Origin: G020354085 sp964482055
GTDB taxonomy: Bacteria; Pseudomonadota; Gammaproteobacteria; Acidiferrobacterales; Sulfurifustaceae
DNA length: 64,000 nt
Direction of reading: 5' to 3'
Assembly: GCA_964482055.1 (NCBI GenBank)
Contig: CAYZVX010000004.1
Location: 9,827 to 73,826, forward strand
The translations under genes and the position numbers were made by a program. Position 1 is the first letter of the stretch, and the number at the start of each line of letters is the position of its first letter. The notes beneath the pieces are model-generated. The model did no database searches and was not told the DNA's origin. It worked only from the letters and a program-made list of their open reading frames with translations. This document shows positions 40,648-48,178 of the stretch, in pieces.

Positions 40648-41919
40648 ATGCGACAGTGCCGGTGCGAACTTGTGACCCTGGCGGTCGTCGCCACGCTGGC
40701 GTGCGCCGTCCCGGCGTCCGCCGATCCGTGGCAGCTCGGCGGGCACGTCAAATATCAGTACACCCGCATCGACTATCGCTCCGAGGACCTCGGTGCGCTG
40801 TTCGGTGACGATCCGGCGAACGACAACAGCGTCGACCTGCGGCTCAAGGCCGAGCGCCGCGCGGGGCCCTGGGACCTCGCGGCGCACTACGAGCTGCTCG
40901 CCGCTTCTGGCGATTCACTGTCCACGCGCCGCGCGCTCGAGGCGGCCGGCTTTCCGCAACGCGGACCGGTGAGCGGCTTGCCCGATGACCGCACGCGGCT
41001 GTTCGACCTGACTGATCAACTTATCGACAAGGAACGCACGGTCGCGGTGCAGCGCCTCGATCGCCTGTCGGTCGGTTACACGAGCGCGCGCGCCAGCGTA
41101 CGCTTTGGCCGCCAGGCGGTGAGCTGGGGTAACGGGCTCGTGTTCCAGCCGCTCGATTTTGTGAACCCCTTTTCGCCCTTCGCCATCGACAAGGATTACA
41201 AGACTGGCGACGACCTGCTGTTTGCGCAGTGGCTCCCCGTCGTAACCGACGAGCTGCAAGGCATCATCGTGCCGCGGCGCGACCCCGACACGCACGACGT
41301 GGAATCGGCCGAGAGCACCTATGCGGCCAAGTACCGTCGGCGTTTCGAGACCTTTGGCCTGGAACTGCTGGCCGCGCGCCACTACGACGAGTCGCTGGCC
41401 GGGGCAAGCCTGGTGCGCAGCATCGGCGGGGCGGTGTGGCGGCTCGATGCGAGCCTCACCGACTCGGGAACCGAGGGGACCGTGCTGTCGGCGCTGACCA
41501 ACCTCGACTACTCCTGGACCTGGTGGGACAGGAATTTCTACGGCTATGCCGAGTACTTTCGCAGCGGCTTCGGCGAATCCGATCCGGCAAACTACGCGAA
41601 CCCCAATCCCGGTCTCGCCGCGCGCATCGCGCGCGGCGAGCTCTACACGCTGGCGCGCGACTACCTCGCGCTCGGCGGGCGAGTGGAGCTCACGCCGCTC
41701 GTCAACCTGTTCGTGAGCGCGGTGCGCAACCTCAACGACGCGAGCCACGTGCTGCAGCTGCGCGGTGCCTACGACTGGCGGCAGGATGTACAGCTCATGG
41801 CCGGTGTCAACCTGCCATTCGGGGACCGTGGCGATGAGTACGGCGGCATCGCGGTTGCGCCGGCGGCGTACGCCGCGGCCGGCCGCTCGGCCTACGCGCG
41901 CATCGCCTGCTACTTCTGA
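40648..41919 (+). CDS. Predicted outer-membrane beta-barrel protein
   Basis: 423 residues from the ATG at 40648. A signal peptide (LAVVATLACAVPASA) is followed by many alternating strands (QLGGHVKYQYTRIDYRSEDL; VSWGNGLVFQPLDFVNPFSP; LVNLFVSAVRNLNDASHVLQ), ending with ARIACYF. The RQAVSWGNGLVF-type motif is common in a group of porin-like proteins. The substrate is unknown. It follows DUF5329 on the same strand. Confidence 0.78.
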   Translation: MRQCRCELVTLAVVATLACAVPASADPWQLGGHVKYQYTRIDYRSEDLGALFGDDPANDNSVDLRLKAERRAGPWDLAAHYELLAASGDSLSTRRALEAAGFPQRGPVSGLPDDRTRLFDLTDQLIDKERTVAVQRLDRLSVGYTSARASVRFGRQAVSWGNGLVFQPLDFVNPFSPFAIDKDYKTGDDLLFAQWLPVVTDELQGIIVPRRDPDTHDVESAESTYAAKYRRRFETFGLELLAARHYDESLAGASLVRSIGGAVWRLDASLTDSGTEGTVLSALTNLDYSWTWWDRNFYGYAEYFRSGFGESDPANYANPNPGLAARIARGELYTLARDYLALGGRVELTPLVNLFVSAVRNLNDASHVLQLRGAYDWRQDVQLMAGVNLPFGDRGDEYGGIAVAPAAYAAAGRSAYARIACYF

Positions 41920-41927
41920 GCCGGGCG

Positions 41928-42374
41928 ATGGCTACGCGCTATCGGCATCGGCAGTTCGGCACCCTGCTGGTCGCGCTGCTCGGTGGCACTGTGATCGGCG
42001 TGCTGGTGGCGGCCTATCACACCGGCTGGCATCCCCTGGCTTTGGCGGTGCTGGCGATTCCGGCGCTGGTGCTGCTGCTGTTTCATTCGCTCACGGTGGA
42101 GGTGACGGACGAAACGGTGCACGTGCACTTTGGCGCCGGGCTCGCGTCGTTCGACTTCGCGCTGCGCGACATCGAATCCGTGACGGCGGTGCGCAACCCC
42201 TGGTATTACGGGTGGGGGATTCGCATCACGCCGCACGGCTGGCTTTACAACGTCTCCGGGCTCGATGCCGTGGAGCTTCGCCTGCGCTCGGGCAGGCGTG
42301 TGCGCATCGGCACCGATGAGCCGCAGCGGCTGCTCGTGGCCATCGAACGCGCGCGTCAGGCCGCGCGCGGATAG
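41928..42374 (+). CDS. Small membrane protein with PH-like domain
   Basis: 148 residues. Two N-terminal membrane helices (GTLLVALLGGTVIGVLVAA; ALAVLAIPALVLLLFHSL) are followed by a short beta-rich domain with W-rich segment (NPWYYGWGIRITPHGWLYNV), as in bacterial PH/DUF304-like proteins. Function unknown. It starts 8 bp after the outer-membrane protein gene. Confidence 0.68.
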   Translation: MATRYRHRQFGTLLVALLGGTVIGVLVAAYHTGWHPLALAVLAIPALVLLLFHSLTVEVTDETVHVHFGAGLASFDFALRDIESVTAVRNPWYYGWGIRITPHGWLYNVSGLDAVELRLRSGRRVRIGTDEPQRLLVAIERARQAARG

Positions 42375-42460
42375 GCTCGCGCGCGGCGCTTGCGGTTACA
42401 ATGAGGCACGGCGGCGGACAGGGCCGCCGCGACGGAAACTTGCACGAAGGTGGCGCGGGC

Positions 42461-42835
42461 ATGCTGCACAAGACGTTCATCGTAATCGGCGCGCTGGCCA
42501 CGGCGCTGGCCGTGGCGCTCGGCGCCTTCGGCGCGCACGCCCTCAAGGCGCGCCTCGCGCCAGACCGGCTCGCCGTCTACCACACGGCCGTGCACTATCA
42601 CTTCTACCACGCGCTCGGACTGATCCTGATCGGGCTCGCCGCCGGCCAGCTCGCCGGCTCGGCGTGGCTCAAGGCGGCGGGCTGGACGATGCTCGCCGGC
42701 ATCGTGCTGTTCTCGGGCAGCCTTTACGTGCTGACCGTCACCGGCCAGCGCTGGCTCGGCGCGATCACGCCCGTTGGCGGTGTGGCATTCATTGCCGGGT
42801 GGATGCTCTTTGCCGTCGCGGTCGCCCGCGCCTGA
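42461..42835 (+). CDS. DUF423 family inner-membrane protein
   Basis: 124 residues from the ATG at 42461, with GAAGG 10 bp upstream. Starts MLHKTFIVIGALATALAVAL with GAFGAHALK, the DUF423 (YgdD-like) signature, then YHTAVHYHFYHALGLILIGL and four membrane helices ending ITPVGGVAFIAGWMLFAVAV. Function unknown. Confidence 0.9.
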   Translation: MLHKTFIVIGALATALAVALGAFGAHALKARLAPDRLAVYHTAVHYHFYHALGLILIGLAAGQLAGSAWLKAAGWTMLAGIVLFSGSLYVLTVTGQRWLGAITPVGGVAFIAGWMLFAVAVARA

Positions 42836-42854
42836 TGCAACACGGGACGCACGC

Positions 42855-43268
42855 ATGACGACGGGGAGAACACAGAAGCGCGAACAGGACGGGCACGGTT
42901 ACTACCAGAACTACGCGGAGTACAACCGCACGCTGCGCGCCTGGTTCGTGGTGTTCGGCGTCGGCGGTCCCGCCACCCTGATCGTGAACAAGGAGCTCTC
43001 CGCGCAGCTCGCCCAGGCCGGCGCGCTGCGCTACGTGGTGGCGCTGTTTCTGATCGGTGCGGCGGCGCAGGTCGCAATCGCGCTCGTCAACAAGACCGCG
43101 AGTTGGTACTGCTATGCGGCCGAGCTCAACCCGCGGCTCGCGCGCAGCGCGACCCATCGTTTCTGGGCATGGGTCAACCAGCAGTTCATCCTCGACGTGG
43201 TGATGGACCTCACCAGTGTCGTGACCTTTGCGGCGGCTATCTGGAAACTGTTCACGCTCTTCGCCTGA
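42855..43268 (+). CDS. Hypothetical membrane protein
   Basis: 137 residues from the ATG at 42855, 19 bp after the DUF423 gene. Hydrophilic N-terminus, then membrane segments (LRAWFVVFGVGGPATLIV; YVVALFLIGAAAQVAIALV; VVMDLTSVVTFAAAIWKLF). Family not recognised. It converges with the lipoprotein gene ending at 43290. Confidence 0.7.
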   Translation: MTTGRTQKREQDGHGYYQNYAEYNRTLRAWFVVFGVGGPATLIVNKELSAQLAQAGALRYVVALFLIGAAAQVAIALVNKTASWYCYAAELNPRLARSATHRFWAWVNQQFILDVVMDLTSVVTFAAAIWKLFTLFA

Positions 43269-43289
43269 CCGCGGCCGCGCGCCGCTCAC

Positions 43290-44219
43290 CTACAGCTCGC
43301 TCCAGAGTCCGGTCATTGTGGTCTCGTAAGAGCCGTTCGCATCCGCGTCGATCTGCAGCTGATAGGTCGTCGCGTCGAGCGCCGTGATCAGCGCGCGCCG
43401 GTTCTGCGTGTCGGTGAGGAGCAGGCTGCCGCTCGACGGATAGCGATCGGCCAGGAGGACGCGCAAGATCGTCGGCGTCGACAGCGTCACGTGGCCGTAG
43501 GCGGGGTGATAGAAGACCCCGCTCACCGTGACATCGTGATAGCTCGGCGATGCCGTGATCGTGATGTTCAAGCCATGGGCCCAGTAGACGGCGCCGCTAT
43601 CGCGCACGTAGATGCTGAGCTTGTCGCTGTCAGGGGTCGTGATAGAGAGCGCATTGATCGTGACGGCGGTGACCGGGTTGCCGATGAGCGTGACGTCGGC
43701 CGTGAAGGTGACCGTGCCGGACACGAAGATGACGTCGGGTTCGCAGAAGTTGCTGAACGACACGGTTCCGCTGATCGAGGTGGCGCTGGCGGAGCTGATC
43801 GCGACGAGCGCGCTGCCGCCACAGGGTCCGGCTATGACTTCGCTGCCGGTTCCGGTTCCCGTCAGCAGGGAGCCCCCGCCGGCGCCGGTGAGCTTCTGCG
43901 TGACGATGCGCTCCACCACGAGCGCGGTGGCGTGGTTGGCGTCGCGCGCGAGCGCGAGTGGCGAGATCCGTACCGCGCCGAACGCGTCTGTCACGCCGGC
44001 GCCCGCCACCGTGCTCTTGGCCGCCGCACCGGCCAGGGCAGCGGCGTTGCTGCCGGAAATGGCCGCCGCGCTCTTTGAGCCCGTGTATGAAAACGACGCG
44101 CTGCCGGCCGAACCGCCTCCGCTGCCGCCGCCGCACGCGATGAGCGTGGCCGCGAGTGCGATGGCTGGCAGCCAGCGCATGGCTGCGGTCGCTTGAGGTG
44201 TCGTAACGAAGCGCTTCAC
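43290..44219 (-). CDS. Hypothetical Gly/Ser-rich lipoprotein
   Basis: 309 residues. The lipoprotein signal ends LAATLIAC, followed by a Gly/Ser spacer (GGGSGGGSAGSAS), and a beta-rich body with a Ca-binding-like acidic end (LQIDADANGSYET). No family recognised. A surface or periplasmic lipoprotein is likely. It stands alone. Confidence 0.72.
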   Translation of the reverse strand: MKRFVTTPQATAAMRWLPAIALAATLIACGGGSGGGSAGSASFSYTGSKSAAAISGSNAAALAGAAAKSTVAGAGVTDAFGAVRISPLALARDANHATALVVERIVTQKLTGAGGGSLLTGTGTGSEVIAGPCGGSALVAISSASATSISGTVSFSNFCEPDVIFVSGTVTFTADVTLIGNPVTAVTINALSITTPDSDKLSIYVRDSGAVYWAHGLNITITASPSYHDVTVSGVFYHPAYGHVTLSTPTILRVLLADRYPSSGSLLLTDTQNRRALITALDATTYQLQIDADANGSYETTMTGLWSEL

Positions 44220-44436
44220 AGTATTTCCCTCCGTGTCACGTGCTTCCTTGTAAAAAGGGATTCTGGCCTACGTGTAACAGTGGTGGAACAGTATCGTCCG
44301 CAATGTCCCGATCCGAGCAGGGATTTGCCCGATGAATGGACGCCGCGCGTATCTGACCGTCACAAACCATTGAGCGAATGCCCGGGCGGCTGCCCGTATC
44401 GAGCCGGCGCTCACTCGCCGGGTAGCCTCGCGCGCC

Positions 44437-45441
44437 TTAGCAGATGCGCGGCAGCGGATCGTCCTCGAGCTCCTCCAGCACGCGCTCGCCGCCGAGCTCG
44501 GTCTCCAATACCACGTGCGGCCTGGAATCCACGATTGATCCAATGATCGCCGCGTCCCGCCCCTGGGGCCGGGCGCGCCAGGCGGCGAGCGCCGCGCCGG
44601 CATCTTCGGGGGCGACCACGGCGACGACCCGTCCTTCGCAAGCAAGATACAGCGGGTCGTAGCCGAGCATCTCGCATACGGACACCACGGCATCGCGCAC
44701 CGGGATCGCCGGGCCCTTCAGGCGCACACCCCGCGTGGTCGCGCGGCAGATCTCGTTGGCGATCATCGCAAGCCCGCCGCGCGTGGGATCGCGCATGAAG
44801 CGCAGCCCCGACAGACCGAGCACGGCGGAGGTGAGCGGGTACACGCTCGCCGCGTCGGATTGCAGGTCGCCGCGCAGGCCGAACTGCTCGCGCGCGAACA
44901 TTACGGCGATGCCGTGATCGCCCACCGGCCCGCTCACCAGGATGACGTCGCCAGCGCGGATCCGGTCCATGCCGAGCTTGAGCTGCGGATCGCGCACGCC
45001 GACGCCGGTGGTGGCGAGGTACAGGCCGCCACCCTCGCCGCGGCGCACGACCTTGGTGTCGCCGCACACGACCTGCACGCCGGCCTCGCGCGCGGCGTGC
45101 GCCAGGCTCGCGACGATGCGCTCGAGCTGGGCGATCTCTAGGCCCTCCTCGATGAAGGCGTTGAGTGAAAGGTAGCGCGGCGTGGCGCCAGCCACGGCGA
45201 GATCGTTGACCGTGCCGTGCACCGCGAGCGATCCGATCGTGCCGCCCGGGAACTCGAGCGGCTGCACGGTGAAACCGTCGGTCGTGACGACTACCTCGCC
45301 GCCGTCGACCGGCACGGCCACGGCATCGGCCTCGATGTCGAGGTAGGCGTTGCCGAGGTGGCGCGCGAACAGGCGCTCGATGAGCTCGCGCATGAAGCGC
45401 CCGCCGTTGCCGTGGGCGAGGGTGATGTGCAGGTCTTCCAT
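44437..45441 (-). CDS. hypE: Hydrogenase maturation protein HypE (carbamoyl dehydratase)
   Basis: 334 residues. PurM-like ATPase fold: ITLAHGNGGRFMRELIERLF, VTTDGFTVQPLEFPGGTIGS, HGTVNDLAVAGATPRYLSLN, VCGDTKVV, then RDPTRGGLA. The protein ends PLPRIC, with the C-terminal Cys that receives the carbamoyl group from HypF and is dehydrated to thiocyanate to supply CN to [NiFe] hydrogenase. It lies 2.7 kb downstream of hypF, with a GPx and a redox gene between. Confidence 0.96.
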   Translation of the reverse strand: MEDLHITLAHGNGGRFMRELIERLFARHLGNAYLDIEADAVAVPVDGGEVVVTTDGFTVQPLEFPGGTIGSLAVHGTVNDLAVAGATPRYLSLNAFIEEGLEIAQLERIVASLAHAAREAGVQVVCGDTKVVRRGEGGGLYLATTGVGVRDPQLKLGMDRIRAGDVILVSGPVGDHGIAVMFAREQFGLRGDLQSDAASVYPLTSAVLGLSGLRFMRDPTRGGLAMIANEICRATTRGVRLKGPAIPVRDAVVSVCEMLGYDPLYLACEGRVVAVVAPEDAGAALAAWRARPQGRDAAIIGSIVDSRPHVVLETELGGERVLEELEDDPLPRIC

Positions 45442-45597
45442 CGCATGTCATTGTCGCATGCTTTGCCGGGCGGGCGGGTAGCGCGGCGGCCCGGTCGCGG
45501 CCGCGCGCGTGGGGATTGCGCCGGCGGCATGGCATGATTGCAGTCGCATCCTGCTCCGGCGCCGCACGGCCAGGCTGTCTGGCCAAAGGGTCTATCC

Positions 45598-46393
45598 ATG
45601 AAGCGTTTTTGCGCTTTCGCATTCCTTGCGCTGCTGGTCAGCAGTGGCCAGGGCGCCTTCGCGCAGGTCGCGGAAAAGGTCGTTGATATCCCGACCCGCA
45701 GCGGCGTCACCCAGCGCTTCGTCTATCTCGCGCCGGACAACGCGAAGGCGGCGGTCATTCTGTTCGCCGGCGGACACGGTGGCCTGCAAGTTCAAGCGAA
45801 CGGTGCCTTCAGGTGGGGCGAGGGAAACTTCCTGGTGCGCATGCGCCGGCTGATTGCGGAAAACGGGCTCGCCGTGGCCGTCGTGGACGCGCCGTCAGAC
45901 CGGCAGGCGAAACCGTTCTTGAGCGGCTTTCGCCAGACGCCGGAACATGTCGCCGACATCAAGGCCGTGGTGGCCTGGCTCAGGCAGCAGGCGAATGTTC
46001 CGGTGTGGCTGGTGGGTACGAGCCGCGGTACCCAGTCGGCGGCGTTCATCGCGACCCCGCTTGCGCGCCGCGACGGCGGACCGGACGGCCTGGTGCTGAC
46101 CGCCACCATACTGTCCGACGGCAAAAGTCGCCCAGTGCCCGCGATGCCGCTTGAGCGGGTCACCGTGCCTGTCCTGGTCGTTCACCACGAGCAGGACGGT
46201 TGCGGGGCACTGCGCCTACGCGGAGATTCCGCGCCTGATGGAGCAGCTTTCGACGGCATCTGCAAAGGAGCTGGTGACAGTCAAGGGCGGCATCAACCAG
46301 GGCGACCCCTGTGAAGCCCGGGCCTATCACGGGTTCAACGGACTGGAGAAGGACGTCGTCTCAGCGATTGCACGCTGGATCGAGGCGCGTTAG
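45598..46393 (+). pseudogene. Secreted alpha/beta hydrolase (dienelactone hydrolase-like), frameshifted
   Basis: From the ATG at 45598: a signal peptide (FLALLVSSGQGAFA), VILFAGGHGG, the nucleophile region LVGTSRGTQSAA and VLVVHHEQDGCG. There the frame breaks at the GGGG run 46204-46207; deleting one G restores HCAYAEIPRLMEQL and reads to 46393 (HGFNGLEKDVVSAIARWIE, with the catalytic His). So either one G was inserted in the genome or it is a sequencing error in a short homopolymer. As given, the product would lack its catalytic His. Confidence 0.75.
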
Positions 46394-46425
46394 CCGATTA
46401 GCCGGGGTCGCGCCTTGCTGCGGCG

Positions 46426-46983
46426 TTACGGTGTGGTGCCGGTCCTGCCGAGCTCGCGCTCGATCGCGCCCACCAGCGCGCGATCCTGCGGCGCCACGTG
46501 GCTCGGGTAGCTGCCGACCACCCTGCCGTCGCGGTCGATGAGGTACTTGTGAAAGTTCCAGCGCGGGTAGGTGCCGGTCTCTTTCGCGAGCTGCTTGTAT
46601 AAGGGGTGTGCGGCATGCTCGACGACCCGGACCTTTTCGAACATCGGAAAGCGCACGCCGTAGGTGAGGCGGCAGAACTCCTGGATCTGCTGCTCAGTGC
46701 CCGGCTCCTGGTTGGCGAAGTCGTTGGACGGAAAGCCGATCACGACGAGCCCCCGGTCCTTGTAGCTTTCATAGAGCTTTTCCAGGCCATCGTACTGGCC
46801 GGTGTAGCCGCACTTGCTCGCGGTGTTGACCAAAAGCAGCACCTTGCCCCGATACGCCTCGCACAGGTTCACGCTTCGATCCTCGGCCAGCACGCGCAGC
46901 TTATGATCGAGCAGCGGCGGGCAGGCGGCGCTCCCCAGGGACGGTGGCAGTACGAGCATCAGCGCGAGCAGCAGTGATCTCAT
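46426..46983 (-). CDS. Periplasmic glutathione peroxidase-like protein
   Basis: 185 residues from the ATG at 46983. A signal peptide (LLLALMLVLPPSLGSAA) precedes the GPx fold: LLLVNTASKCGYTGQYDGLE with the active Cys58 (Cys type, not selenocysteine), VVIGFPSNDFANQEPG with the catalytic Gln, and YPRWNFHKYLIDRDGRVV with Trp/Asn. Cys-type GPx proteins generally use thioredoxin. A periplasmic location would make it a peroxide scavenger on the outside of the inner membrane. It is divergent from the ferredoxin reductase-like gene. Confidence 0.9.
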   Translation of the reverse strand: MRSLLLALMLVLPPSLGSAACPPLLDHKLRVLAEDRSVNLCEAYRGKVLLLVNTASKCGYTGQYDGLEKLYESYKDRGLVVIGFPSNDFANQEPGTEQQIQEFCRLTYGVRFPMFEKVRVVEHAAHPLYKQLAKETGTYPRWNFHKYLIDRDGRVVGSYPSHVAPQDRALVGAIERELGRTGTTP

Positions 46984-47147
46984 GCCGGCGGCCTCCGGTA
47001 AACCGATGAGGGCAAGAGCGTCTAGTATATTGGCACGCGTGCTCCTTTTTGTAACGCCGTCGCCCAATGCCATGCTGCCGCTGCGCCTACGCGCGGCAGG
47101 GCATTCGGCGCATGGGGCCAGCTCCCAGACACGGTGATCGCGGGAAA

Positions 47148-48170
47148 ATGACATACCGGGTGCGAATGCTTCCGCGCGGGCGGGTGTTCGAGGCGATGCC
47201 ACAGGAGTCGCTGCTCGCCGCGGCGCTGCGTGCGGGCATCTCGCCGGAGTACGGCTGCGGCAACGGCACCTGCGGCAAGTGCGTGGCGCGGGTTGTGTCC
47301 GGCAGGGTCGCTGCCGTACAGCCGCACGATTACCCGCTGAGCGCCAGCGCCCGGCAAAACGGCCAGGTGCTGCTGTGCTGCGCCGCTGCCGCTTCCGACC
47401 TCGAGATCGAGGCGGCGACCGCGGACAGCATCGCCGACATTCCGCGGCAGGAGATTGCGACGCGCGTCGCGAAGCTCGAGAAGCTCGACGCGGACACCAT
47501 CGGCCTGCACCTGCGTACGCCGCGCTCGCGCACCTTGCGCTTTCTCGCCGGCCAGCACGTGCGCCTCGAGATCGACGGCGTGCCGCCGCGCCACAAGTCG
47601 ATCGCGAGCTGCCCGTGCGACGGTATGCACCTCGAGTTCCACGTCCGGCATGCGCCGGACGACCCATTCGCCGAGCACGTGTTCACGCGGCTGCGCAGCG
47701 CGCACGACGTGCGCGTCATCGGTCCGTGGGGCGGGTTCACCTGGCGCGAAGGCAATGCCCGGCCTGTGATCCTGCTCGCCTACGAGACCGGCTTCGCCGC
47801 GATCCGCAGCCTGATCGAGCAGGCGCTGAACGTCGAGTTCGCCCTCCCGATGCATCTTTACTGGCTCGTGCGCAGGCCGACCGGCCACTACCTTGAGGGC
47901 TACTGCCGGTCGCTCGCCGACACGCTCGAGCAGTTCCGGTACACGCCGCTCGTGGCGGCGGAGCAGAATGCGCCGCTTGCAGGCGCGGCGCCAGGGCAAG
48001 GCGATTTGTTGTTCGGCGTGCAGCGCATCCTGTCGGACCACCCGGACGTCGCGCAGGCGGAAGTCTATGCGAGCGGTCCGCTGGCGAACATGACAGCCGC
48101 GGCCCGATTGCTGCAAGACCACGGCCTGCCGCCCGAGCAGCTGCACGTCGACGACCCGCCGCGCTTGTAA
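47148..48170 (+). CDS. 2Fe-2S ferredoxin/FAD oxidoreductase (CDP-6-deoxy-glucoseen reductase-like)
   Basis: 340 residues from the ATG at 47148. The N-terminal plant-type ferredoxin domain has YGCGNGTCGKCVARV and a later LLCC, the four cysteines of a [2Fe-2S] cluster. FAD-binding (TLRFLAGQHVRLEIDG...PPRHKSIASCPC; the RxYS motif is R-H-K-S here) and NAD-binding (VILLAYETGFAAIRSLIEQA) domains follow. It sits on the opposite strand between hypF and the GPx gene. A link to hydrogenase electron transfer is only suggested by position. Confidence 0.82.
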   Translation: MTYRVRMLPRGRVFEAMPQESLLAAALRAGISPEYGCGNGTCGKCVARVVSGRVAAVQPHDYPLSASARQNGQVLLCCAAAASDLEIEAATADSIADIPRQEIATRVAKLEKLDADTIGLHLRTPRSRTLRFLAGQHVRLEIDGVPPRHKSIASCPCDGMHLEFHVRHAPDDPFAEHVFTRLRSAHDVRVIGPWGGFTWREGNARPVILLAYETGFAAIRSLIEQALNVEFALPMHLYWLVRRPTGHYLEGYCRSLADTLEQFRYTPLVAAEQNAPLAGAAPGQGDLLFGVQRILSDHPDVAQAEVYASGPLANMTAAARLLQDHGLPPEQLHVDDPPRL

Positions 48171-48178
48171 CCGGGTGG

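Noticed and set aside
44411..45622. 403-codon minus-strand frame overlapping hypE
   Set aside because: Alternate frame of hypE; hypE has all its motifs including the terminal Cys.
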